NCBI GenBank assembly: GCA_003290165.1
Contig: QNQO01005767.1
Location: 349,564-413,563 of the forward strand
Length of the DNA: 64,000 nucleotides
Reading direction: 5' to 3'
Source of the DNA: Berberis thunbergii
Lineage: Eukaryota > Streptophyta > Magnoliopsida > Ranunculales > Berberidaceae
How positions within the stretch are numbered: position 1 is the first letter of the stretch; every line of letters starts with the position of its first letter. Under the pieces are notes generated by a model. The model was not told where the DNA came from. It was given only the letters and a program-made list of their open reading frames with translations, and did no database searches. This document shows, piece by piece, positions 1-9,266 of this stretch. The position numbers were made by a program, and so were the translations under genes.

Positions 1-7
1 TCTTCGG

Positions 8-3000
8 ATGGCGGAATCCACATCGGTAACCGACCATATCAATACCTTAAATACTCTATTTTCGCAACTGACATCTACAGGTTACAAAATAGAGACGGCT
101 GAACGTGCGGAGCTTCTAATTCAAAGTCTACCTGACTCGTACGATCAACTTATCATCAACTTGACGAATAACGCTCTTGTGGAGTATCTTGTCTTTGATG
201 AGATTGCAGCCGCTATTTTGGAAGAAGAAACCAGGCGCAAAAACAAAGAAGACAAGCATATGGGTTCGCAGCAAGCGGAGGCGTTGACGATGACGAGAGG
301 AAGATCGGGAGAACGTGGCTCAAGTGGGAGTCAAAACAATGGTAGATCGAAGTCAAGAAGTAAGAAGCAACTCAAGTGCTACAACTGTGGCAAGAAAGGG
401 CACTTCAAGAAGGATTGCAGGAGCAGACAGAAGAGTGGAGACCTTGAGTCATCAAATACTCATGGGAATGTGGCGAGTACCCTGAATGATGGTGAAGTTC
501 TATACGGCGAGGCTACAACAATGGTTGGAGACAGGAAGCAGTTCAATGATGTATGGTTACTAGACTCAGGAGCATCGTGGCATATGACATCTCGAAGAGA
601 ATGGTTCCACAAATATGAACCAATCTCAGGAGGTTCTGTGCACATGGGGGATGATCATGCTTTGGAGATCGCCGGTATTGGTACTATCAAAATAAAGATG
701 TTTAACGGTATGGTTTGCACTATTCAGGAGGTACGACACGTGAAAGGCCTGAAGAAGAATCTATTGTCCTTAGGGCAAATAGATAATCTCGGTTGTAAGA
801 CACATATCGAGAATGGGATCTTGAAGATTGTTAGAGGTGCGCTTGTGGTTATGAAAGCAGAAAAGATCGCAGTAAACTTATTCATGCTTAAAGGGGAAAC
901 ACTGCAGGAAGCTGATGCATGTGTTGTGTCAACTAGCAAAGGAGAAGAGTCAACGATGATGTGGCATCTTAAACTTGGCCATATGTCGGAGCGAGGCTTG
1001 AAGATTCTCTCCGACCAGAAGCTGCTTCCAGGGCTCAAATCGGTAAATTTACCTTTCTGTGAGCATTGTGTTACAAGCAAGCAGAGTAGATTAAAGTTTA
1101 GTAGATCTGATGCTAGGAGTAAACACATACTAGACTTGATTCATTCTGATGTTTGGGAGTCACCAGAACTGTCCCTAGGAGGTGCAAAGTATTTTGTTAC
1201 TTTTATTGATGATTTCTCCAGGAGATGTTGGGTGTTTCCAATCAAGAGGAAGTCAGATGTGTTTCCAGTGTTCAAAGACTTCAAGGCGCAGGTGGAACTT
1301 GAATCTGGAAAGAAGATCAAGTGCTTGAGGACAGATAATGGAAAGGAGTACACAGACGGGGAGTTTCTTGCACTTTGTAGGCGAGAAGGTATCAAAAGAC
1401 AGTTCACTGTCACATATACGCCTCAGCAAAATGGAGTGGCGGAGCGGCTGAACAGAACTCTTGCAGAAAAGATGAGAGCTATGTTGAGGACTGCAGGTCA
1501 ACCCAACTTCTTTTGGGCAGAAGCAGCCAAAGCCGCTTGTCATGTGGTAAATCGGTCTCCTTCAACAGCTATTGATTTGAAGACACCGATGGAGATGTGG
1601 ACAGGGAAGCCCTCTGATTACTCTGGTATGCATTCATTTGGATGTCCTGTGTACGTGATGTACAACACCCAAGAAAGAACGAAGTTGGAGCCGAAATCCA
1701 GAAGGTGTATCTTCTTGGGCTATGCTGATGGTGTCAAGGGGTATCGCTTGTGGGATCCCACTACCCACAAGCTTATTATCAGCAGGGATGTGATCTTTAC
1801 GGAAGATCAACTACAACAAAAGGATGGAGGAGGTAGCACGTCGAATGGAAGCTCAGAGACTACAACAATTCCGGTGGCGAATAAAAATCCAGTTTCTTCT
1901 GAAGCTACACCAGAGTCTGATGCAGAAGAAGTTCGTCGGTCAACTCGTGAGAAAAGGCCGCCAGCTTGGCACTCGGAGTATGTTACGGAGAACAATGTTG
2001 CACACTGTCTTCTAACGGAGGATGGAGAGCCCTCAACTTTCCACGAAGCTACAAGTAGCTCAGATGCATCTTTGTGGATAACAGCAATGCAGGAGGAAAT
2101 TGAAGCTCTACACAAGAACAAAACTTGGAAGCTAGTATCATTGCCTCATGGAAGAAAGGCCATTGGTAACAAATGGGTCTACAAGATTAAGCGGGATAGC
2201 AACGATCTAGTGGAACGGTATCGTGCAAGATTGGTGGTGAAGGGATTTGCTCAGAAAGAAAGCATTGATTTCAATGAGATATTTTCACCGGTGGTTCGAC
2301 TCACGACAGTCAGGATAGTTCTGGCGATGTGTGCTACGTTTGACTTACATCTGGAGCAGTTGGATGTGAAAACTGCGTTTCTTCATGGAGAGCTTGAAGA
2401 AGAGATCTACATGCTCCAACCAGAAGGTTTTGCTGAAACAGGCAAGGAGAACTTGGTTTGCAGGTTGAACAAATCTCTGTACGGTCTCAAACAGGCACCG
2501 AGGTGTTGGTACAAGAGATTTGATTCCTTCATTATGAGCCTTGGATACAACAGACTTGGTTCAGACCATTGTGTGTACTACAAGTGGTTTGGTGGCAATA
2601 ATTTTATTATCTTGCTGTTGTATGTGGATGACATGTTGGTAGCAGGCCCCAACAAAGATCAAATCCAGGAATTAAAGGCACAGTTGGCTAGGGAGTTCGA
2701 TATGAAGGACTTGGGACCAGCAAACAAGATTCTAGGGATGCAAATTCACCGAGACAGAGATAGCAGGAAGGTTTGGCTTTCCCAGAAGAACTACTTCAAC
2801 AAGATCTTGCCACGCTTCAACATGCAAGATTGTAAGCCAATTTCTACCCCACTTCCTACTAATTTTAAATTATCCTCAAGTATGTGTCCTAGCAATGAAG
2901 CAGAGAGGATGGAGATGTCTCGAGTACCTTATGCATCGGCAGTGGGAAGTTTAATGTTCGCTATGATATGCACAAGACCAGACATTGCACAAGCAGTGGG

Positions 3001-3586
3001 AGCGGTTAGTCGATTTATGGCGAATCCTGGTGGAGAGCATTGGAGTACTGTGAAGAGGATCCTAAGATACATCAAAGGAACCTCAAATGCTGCATTATGT
3101 TATGGAGGATCAGAATTTTCTGTCAGAGGCTACGTAGATTCAGATTTCGCAGGTGATCTTGATAAAAGTAAATCCACTACGGGTTATGTGTTTACTCTTG
3201 CAGGAGGAGCTGTAAGCTGGGCTTCGAAGTTGCAGACTGTTGTAGCTCTATCAACAACAGAAGCAGAATATATGGCAGCTACACATGCTTGCAAGGAAGC
3301 TGTTTGGATTCAAAGGTTATTGGAGGAGCTCGGGCACAAACAAGAGAAGATGGTTCTGTTTTGTGACAGTCAGAGTGCCTTGCACATTGCAAGGAATCCG
3401 GCCTTTCATTCGAGGACAAAACACATACGGGTCCAGTACCACTTCGTTCGAGAAGTAGTGGAGGAAGGGAGTATAGACATGCAAAAGATACATACTGAGG
3501 AGAACCTAGCTGATGCTATGACAAAACCAATTAATACCGATAAGTTTGAATGGTGCCGATCCTCTTGCGGCCTAGCAGAGACGTAA
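8..3586 (+). CDS. Ty1/copia gag-pol polyprotein, 5' part outside the window
   Basis: One uninterrupted 1192-residue frame runs from late gag to the end of RNase H. Visible in order: a gag tail, a CCHC zinc knuckle (C124, C127, H132, C137), an aspartic protease motif DSGASWHM with D186, an integrase with an HHCC-like region followed by D381, D443 and E479 (35-residue spacing), a reverse transcriptase with the YVDD motif (D874, D875), and RNase H with YVDSD near 1042. Domain order PR-INT-RT-RH defines Ty1/copia; the knuckle and long single frame suggest a Tork/Tnt1-like lineage (inference). The ATG at 8 is probably internal, because only the end of the gag domain is present. No stop or frameshift is visible, unlike the other copia elements here, so it may be young. 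It would make replication proteins for a cytoplasmic virus-like particle. Confidence 0.95.
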   Translation: MAESTSVTDHINTLNTLFSQLTSTGYKIETAERAELLIQSLPDSYDQLIINLTNNALVEYLVFDEIAAAILEEETRRKNKEDKHMGSQQAEALTMTRGRSGERGSSGSQNNGRSKSRSKKQLKCYNCGKKGHFKKDCRSRQKSGDLESSNTHGNVASTLNDGEVLYGEATTMVGDRKQFNDVWLLDSGASWHMTSRREWFHKYEPISGGSVHMGDDHALEIAGIGTIKIKMFNGMVCTIQEVRHVKGLKKNLLSLGQIDNLGCKTHIENGILKIVRGALVVMKAEKIAVNLFMLKGETLQEADACVVSTSKGEESTMMWHLKLGHMSERGLKILSDQKLLPGLKSVNLPFCEHCVTSKQSRLKFSRSDARSKHILDLIHSDVWESPELSLGGAKYFVTFIDDFSRRCWVFPIKRKSDVFPVFKDFKAQVELESGKKIKCLRTDNGKEYTDGEFLALCRREGIKRQFTVTYTPQQNGVAERLNRTLAEKMRAMLRTAGQPNFFWAEAAKAACHVVNRSPSTAIDLKTPMEMWTGKPSDYSGMHSFGCPVYVMYNTQERTKLEPKSRRCIFLGYADGVKGYRLWDPTTHKLIISRDVIFTEDQLQQKDGGGSTSNGSSETTTIPVANKNPVSSEATPESDAEEVRRSTREKRPPAWHSEYVTENNVAHCLLTEDGEPSTFHEATSSSDASLWITAMQEEIEALHKNKTWKLVSLPHGRKAIGNKWVYKIKRDSNDLVERYRARLVVKGFAQKESIDFNEIFSPVVRLTTVRIVLAMCATFDLHLEQLDVKTAFLHGELEEEIYMLQPEGFAETGKENLVCRLNKSLYGLKQAPRCWYKRFDSFIMSLGYNRLGSDHCVYYKWFGGNNFIILLLYVDDMLVAGPNKDQIQELKAQLAREFDMKDLGPANKILGMQIHRDRDSRKVWLSQKNYFNKILPRFNMQDCKPISTPLPTNFKLSSSMCPSNEAERMEMSRVPYASAVGSLMFAMICTRPDIAQAVGAVSRFMANPGGEHWSTVKRILRYIKGTSNAALCYGGSEFSVRGYVDSDFAGDLDKSKSTTGYVFTLAGGAVSWASKLQTVVALSTTEAEYMAATHACKEAVWIQRLLEELGHKQEKMVLFCDSQSALHIARNPAFHSRTKHIRVQYHFVREVVEEGSIDMQKIHTEENLADAMTKPINTDKFEWCRSSCGLAET

Positions 3587-3639
3587 GCAAGCATGGCATC
3601 GGCAAGTAAGGAAGGATAGAGGGATTACCAAAAGCGACT

Positions 3640-3652
3640 TCAAGTGGGAGAA
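3640..3652 (+). promoter_or_regulatory. Polypurine tract of the first copia element
   Basis: A purine-rich run (TCAAGTGGGAGAA) immediately precedes the LTR start TGTGAATG, as expected for the plus-strand primer of a copia element. Confidence 0.7.
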
Positions 3653-4211
3653 TGTGAATGTGTGAAGTCTCTTTGATGGGAAAATGAGAAAAATGTGAAG
3701 CACTCTTCTAGATGTTCAATTCAACAAAGGAGGGTTGAAGCCTAACAAGGTGTGCTACCTAACAAGGTGTGCTACCTAACAAGGTGTGCTACCAAAGTTA
3801 GGTGGCCTAATTTAGGTAGCCTAATTTATGCTCTTTTGAAGGCTATAAATTGGCCTTAGGTTTGCACTTCCAATTCATTCCAAATCATTCATTCCCAAAC
3901 CTCCCTAGAATCTCCTAGTGTTCTCAAGAGAGAAAAACATAGGTTTCTCCTTAGAGATTGGTTTAGAGAGATTGAGTGTTCTCCTAGTTACAAGAGAGAT
4001 AGGTAATTGTTGTTATCTCCTTGTACATTAGAGAGAAGAGTTGTAATCTCGGTTTTTCATAGTGAAATCCTCCTATACTTGCCCCGTGGTTTTTCCCCTA
4101 ATTCGTTTGGGGTTTTCCACGTAAATCTTGTGTCTTAAGTTTATTTCCGCATTTTCTCAAACTTTCACTTTAGTTGTGAGATTGCTTCGACCCCGTAATT
4201 TCTTCCCAACA
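3653..4211 (+). repeat. 3' LTR of the first copia element
   Basis: This 559-bp segment begins TG just after the polypurine tract and ends in CCAACA. The right boundary is fixed independently: from 4212 the sequence matches 54366 onward (CGLD27 exon), whereas 4211 and upstream do not. A TATAAAT at 3844-3850 is a candidate LTR promoter. The 5' LTR lies before the window, so LTR divergence and the target duplication cannot be read. Confidence 0.85.
3741..3791 (+). repeat. Three 17-bp direct repeats in the LTR U3
   Basis: Three perfect head-to-tail copies of CCTAACAAGGTGTGCTA sit 53 bp upstream of the LTR TATA box. Short U3 tandem repeats in plant copia LTRs often act as enhancer-like boxes; that role here is inference. 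Confidence 0.85.
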
Positions 4212-4670
4212 TTGCAGCTGAAATTGGTACTCCCAGAACAGTGAAAGCAATCAACCAGATGTTTAAAAAGGGGTCCCGGACTTAATTCGCCCCACGAATA
4301 GAGGAGGCCATCTTTCAAAGATGAATATTCATTTACCTGTCACAACACCAAATGGCAGAATATGAATGTTTGTGAAATATTTCATTTTTTTCAAGTTATC
4401 AAAATTTCTTTCAAAATCCGAATATTTATTTTTTCCCTTAGGCCAATATCAAGTTTCTTACATTTTAAACCCTTTATAAACTTATAACCTTAGTTTTAGT
4501 ATTAAAATTTTGTTATAGAAGTGATTGCGCAATATATAGTTTTTATGACAGCACGAGTATTGTGTGACTCTTTATGTAATATTTATGATTTTAAAATAGC
4601 TTAAATTATATTAATAACTTCAAAATTACAACCAAAACTTTATTTCTTTACACAACTAAGTATTTACTTG
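4212..4670 (-). pseudogene. CGLD27: CGLD27/Ycf36 gene fragment (second copy), broken by copia insertion
   Basis: Positions 4212-4338 match the exon at 54366-54501 in the same minus orientation, and 4339-4670 match the adjoining intron up to about 54960. Relative to that copy it has an 11-bp exon deletion (near 4258) and lacks about 110 bp of intron after 4370. The exon is cut off exactly where the copia LTR ends, so the element inserted into this copy and the rest of the exon should lie beyond the element's 5' end, outside the window. It is not translatable. Confidence 0.8.
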
Positions 4671-5263
4671 CACGTTACACTCTGTGTGGAACTCATGGTC
4701 TCATGGAGTGCCAATTTTTACGCTTGAAAAAGAGGATACTAGCACAAATTGGGCACTAGGTCAGCGGTAGACTTGTGGCAGATGAAATTACAAGCTCAGG
4801 ATTTGAATTCTATCGGTGGCATTTTTTGTGAGAAAGGGGTTAAGGGATAATAAATAAATAAAGTATATTCATCTACTTCAAGTCTCATCAATTTTTGGTT
4901 GTGTCCAAAGGTTTGATTTCATGAAACGAGACACCATGTTTTAGAAATGTTTCGTAGAAATTTTTGGTTGCAGTCATAAAAAAAAAGTTGGAAATTTCAA
5001 TTGTAATTTATATATAATTAAGGTATTTTCTGTGTAGTTGACACGATAAAAGTTTAAAACTAGTCAAAACATGATCACCCTTAAGTTTTCATCATTTCGT
5101 GCTTACATGTCTAATTACCACCATCGACATTTGAAGAAAAATCACCTTAACTCATGTACTCTTATTAGAAATTTTGATTGAAACTTATCTCTTGATGCTT
5201 TAAGGTCTATATGATCTGTTAGATTCATATATTTGGATAAATTTCAGTTGTCTTTTATCTCCA
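4671..5263. other. Anonymous AT-rich intergenic DNA
   Basis: No coding region recognised. A stretch near 4755-4810 resembles 47700-47750 (both contain the word GAATTACAAG.TCAGGATT, or a near variant), suggesting a diverged dispersed repeat. Confidence 0.5.
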
Positions 5264-6690
5264 CACTACAAAAAAAATTGAAATCAGCAACAGCTAAAAA
5301 ACGTCGCTGATTGAGCTAAAACCGTAGCTAAAAGGCATCAGCGACGGCACAACAACCGTCGCTATCCCGTAGCCACATTTATCGTCGCTATTTGATTCAT
5401 CGACGGCAAAATAGCCGTGGCTAATTAGCCACGGGATAAAACCGTTGCTAAAGTGTAAAACATCCGTGGCTAACTGATTTTTTTTTTTAAAAAATTAATA
5501 TTTTTTTTATATTAGCGACGGCAATTTGGCCGTGGCTAACAGATTTTTTAAAAAAAATTTAACATTATTTTTATATTAGCGACGGCATTTTGGCCGTGGC
5601 TAACAGATTTTTTAAAAAAAAATTTAACATTATTTTTATATTAGCGACGGCATTTTAGCCGTAGCTAACTGATTTTTTTAAAAAAAAATTAATATTATTT
5701 TTATATTAGCGACGGCATTTTAGCCGTGGCTAATTGATTTTTTTTTTAAATTTAACATTATTTTTTTATTTTAGCTACGGGCATTTTGCCGTGGCTGAAT
5801 AGTTTTTTAAAAAAAAATTTACATTATTTTTATATTAGCGACGGCACAATTGCCGTCGCTAAATGGTTTTTTTTTAAAAATATATATATATTTTTTTAAA
5901 AGATCAGATTTCTCCGAGATCTCTGAGATTTTAAATATATATATATATTTAAAAAAATATCGGAGATCTCTCCGAGATCTGAGATTTCAGACCTCGAGAA
6001 CTCAGATCTTTGAGATTCTCCGAGATCAGAGATCTCAGATTTCCGAGATCTCAGTTCTCAGATCTCCGAGATCAAAGATATCAGAGATCTCAGATCTCCG
6101 AGATGAGAGATCTCAGATCTCCGAGAGTGAGGCGGCGGATGAAGGGAGGGGAGAGAGAGGCGGCCGGGATCGGTGTCGAGGAAGCGGCAGACTTCTCCTC
6201 AGTGGGTTTCTTCTCTGGAAGATGAGAGAAAAAAAATTTTTGAGAGAAATTTTTTGTTTAAGTTGGTTTGTAGAAAAAATTGAAATTTATATAGAGAAAG
6301 GTAATTGAAGGGGATTGGTTGTGTTAGTTTAACACGGATCGATGACGTGGTTTGGTTTAGTGCGTTGGATTGAGTTAAATTTTTTGGTGTTATTAACGGT
6401 TGAGATGAGATTTCACGCGAATCGGTGATATTTTTTTAAAAACCAATTAGCGACGGCACATTTTAGTGTTTTTTTTTTAAACAAATTAGCTCTTTAGTTT
6501 TTTTTTTTTAAAACCAATTAGCGACGGCATAACCTCTTTAGTGTTTTTTTTTAAAACCAATTAGCGACGACAAACTTGTCGTCGCTAACCTCTTTAGTGT
6601 TTTTTTTTAAACCAATTAGCGACGGCCTGCCTCTTTAGTGTTTTTTTTTTTAACCAATTAGCGACGGCAAGTAGGCCGTCGCTAACCTCT
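5264..6690 (+). mobile_element. CACTA-like DNA transposon end with subterminal repeats
   Basis: The segment starts with CACTACAAAAAAA, the terminal signature of plant CACTA (En/Spm-type) transposons. About a dozen copies of TAGCGACGGC or its complement GCCGTCGCTA (variants GCCGTGGCTA) follow, many as pairs separated by a few bases and spaced by T/A-rich runs, between 5340-5870 and again at 6450-6690. Dense subterminal repeats of this kind bind the transposase in the family. No transposase gene is present and no matching ...GTAGTG end is found downstream, so this is a non-autonomous or truncated copy. Confidence 0.7.
5895..6130. repeat. AGATCTC/GAGATCT palindromic cluster
   Basis: Within the CACTA-like segment the words AGATCTC, CCGAGATC and GAGATCTCAG recur some twenty times in overlapping self-complementary arrangements. 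A long open frame across it (5850-6308) is a by-product of the repeat. Confidence 0.75.
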
Positions 6691-7690
6691 TTGATCTGAT
6701 CTGATCTGATCTTATTTGATATTCTGTGATCTTCTTTGAACTTCTTCGATCTTCTTTGATATTCTTTGATCTGATCTTCTTTGATCTTCTCTGATCTTCT
6801 TTGAACTTCTTTGATCTTCTTTGATTTTCTTTGATCTTATTTGATATTCTTTGATCTGATCTTCTTTGATCTTTTTTTATCTGATCTTCTTTGGTCTTCT
6901 TTGATCTGATCTTCTTTGATTTGATTTGATCTGATCTTCTTTGATCTGATCTGATCTTCTTTGATCTTATTTGATATTCTTTGATATTCTTTGATCTGAT
7001 CTTCTTTGATCTTTTTTGAACTTCTTTGATCTTCTTTGATTTTCTTTGATCTTATTTGAAATTCTTTGATCTGATCTTTTTTGAACTTCTTTGATCTTTT
7101 TTTATCTGATCTTCTTAGGTCTTCTTTGATCTTATTTGATCTGATCATCTTTGATCTTATTTGATATTCTTTGATCTGATCTTCTATGTTCTTCTTTGAT
7201 CTTCTTTGAATTTCTTTGATCTTCTTTGATTTTTTTTATCTGATCTACTTTGGTCTTCTTTGATCTTATTTGATCTTATCTTCTTTGATTTGATTTGATC
7301 TGATCTGATCTTCTTTGATCTGATCTTCTTTGATATTCTTTGATCTGATCTTCTCTGATCTTCTTTGATCTTCTTTGAACTTCTTTGATTTTCTTTGATC
7401 TTCTTTGATCTTTTTTGATCTGATCTTCTTTGATCTTCTTTGGTCTTCTTTGATCTTCTTCGATCTTATTTGATATTCTTTGATCTGATCTTCCTTGATC
7501 TTCTCTGATCTTCTTTGAATTCTTTGATCTTCTTTTATCTTTTTTGATCTGATCTTCTTTGATCTAATCTTCTTTGATCTGATCTGATTTTCTTTGATCT
7601 TATCTGGTTTTCTTTGATTTTCTTTGATCTGATCTGATCTTCTTTGAACTTCTCTGATCTTTTTTATTTTCTTTGATCTGATCTTCTTTG
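6691..7690. repeat. Degenerate 10-bp GATC-rich tandem array, about 1 kb
   Basis: The array consists almost wholly of variants of TTTGATCTTC with interspersed TGATC doublets and occasional single-base changes (TTTGAACTTC, TTTGATATTC, TTTGGTCTTC). It starts directly after the last CACTA-type repeat (GCCGTCGCTAACC) and ends at 7690 where copia-derived sequence begins. Nearly every unit carries a GATC. Confidence 0.9.
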
Positions 7691-8177
7691 ATTTTCTTAA
7701 ATCCTGTTCAACACCAATACTTACTTTTCAAGTTTGGGAGTTCAAGATATTTTTACTCCACAACTTGAGGGGGAGTGTTAGAATTCAGTTGTAATGCAGT
7801 TAAACATCTCTATTAGTTAGTTAGACATCTCTGTTTGTTAAGAAGCTTATGAGCTGTTGATAGCTATTAGACAACTAGTTAGATAATTGTGTTGTGTATA
7901 TAAAGACCAACCTACATTGTAAGATTGATATTAGGGACAAGAACCCGTCTAATTGTCGAGGGATGCAGCGAGGGACCCCACAGGGGGAAGGGGGATCCGT
8001 CCATTCCCCCTGGGATGCGCGCGTTGAAAATTCAAACACGCATCCCGAGGGGAATGGACGGCTCCCCCTCCCCCCTGTGGGGTCCCTCGCTGCTTCCCTC
8101 GCCAGTTAGATTTTTACTAGGGACAATACAAGAGCAATGCATTTAGTTTTCTTCTTCATACAGTCTACGTTTCTACA
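7691..8177 (+). mobile_element. Copia 3' end: last pol codons, polypurine tract and LTR
   Basis: A short reading frame ending VQDIFTPQLEGEC and stop reads into the polypurine tract (TTGAGGGGGAG) and an LTR beginning TGTTAGAATTC at 7776. Such a C-terminus is typical of copia RNase H. The LTR has a TATA box (TGTATATAAAG near 7896) and appears to end TTCTACA at about 8177. Everything upstream has been replaced by the GATC array, so only the 3' remnant survives. A palindromic element sits inside the LTR. Confidence 0.65.
7941..8117. mobile_element. Palindromic MITE, copy A (177 bp)
   Basis: Two arms of about 75 bp are inverted complements with few mismatches around a short AT-rich centre (GAAAATTC). 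The element is flanked by the 9-bp direct repeat TAGGGACAA (7932-7940 and 8118-8126). Left end GAACCCGTCTAATTGTCGAG, right end the complement-like GCCAGTTAGATTTTTAC. A 9-bp duplication and no coding capacity fit a Mutator-like non-autonomous foldback element (inference). It interrupts a copia LTR. Confidence 0.85.
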
Positions 8178-9261
8178 CATTTCAGAATTAAATATAAGCT
8201 TAATCTTCCATAAATAAGTTTTCTCAACTCAAAATCCCAATTAACCTAACAACAAAGCCAAAAACATAGGAATGTGATTCCTATATTTCATAATATGCGG
8301 TTGTAGATAGGAAAGGAAGAAAGAAAATGAGGTTGTACATCCTCTTCGCTCCCCCTAATGAATTAAATCCCATATTTCACAAGTACATTGAGAATGTAAT
8401 TCCTATATTTTTGTAAAAAAACTTTATCGTTTACTGTAATAACTCACTTGAAAGTTTCGAGAATTTCACGTAATATGTTTCCATGCAACCAAACACACAT
8501 TTAGGGATTCACTTAATTAGCTACTTCCAGAGTTCATACAGAAGATCACCCCGATCAGTTACAAACTTTTGCAATATTGTACATTTTCCTAATAATTTAT
8601 CTGAACAGCATACCAGCCATTTTTATTTAATCGAAACGTTTAGGATGTCATGTTTTGAACTCTACTCAAGAGCGTAGATGATCTCAGGATCACCATTACG
8701 TTCTTGATTTTGAAAGATTATTTTTTCTTTTTTTCTTTTCGGGGGAGTGTTGTGATTCTACCATTTTGTGGTGCCAAAACAATTGCCCATCTAACCAACT
8801 GATACCCAGTCAAGAAGGATAAAAGAAATTCTATTATTTGGGTTCTTGGCATGTGTTCGAGGATCTAGGATAAGGTACTTGCGGAATATATGATTTATAT
8901 ATCGCAAACAGAGTTTTGAAAGCAAGTATTAATTTCGTGACCATCCTTTTCCTTGATTAAACAAGGTTCTCCTTACTATGTCTCCTAAGAACTGCAGATG
9001 TAGCATTATAGTCCGGTCATTCGCACCTTTTTTTTTTCCCTTGAGTGATCACTCTATTTGTAGGGGAATTCAAAGGCTTTACATGTCACCCACCTGGTGG
9101 AGTTGCGATGGACATTTGATTGGTACGCAACAAAGGATTCTTGTATTGCCTGTTACTAAAAGGGACTGAGAAGACCAAGATTTTTCCATTTTGAGAGGAA
9201 AATAATAGATAATATGGCTCGCATGGCCTTATGTGGGATGCTAAAACCAGCATGATCGACT
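8178..9261. other. Intergenic DNA without recognised gene
   Basis: No convincing coding region. GGGGGAGTGTTGTGATTC near 8742 resembles a polypurine tract plus LTR start, but no second terminus or internal domain was found. Confidence 0.5.
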
Positions 9262-9266
9262 ATAAC

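Noticed and set aside
5850..6308. Open frames in the AGATCTC cluster
   Set aside because: Low-complexity translation of palindromic repeats inside a transposon end; no family motif.
6837..7148. 103-residue Lys/Asp/Arg-rich minus-strand open frame
   Set aside because: It is translation of the degenerate GATC tandem array; repeats with a period not causing stops give such frames by chance.
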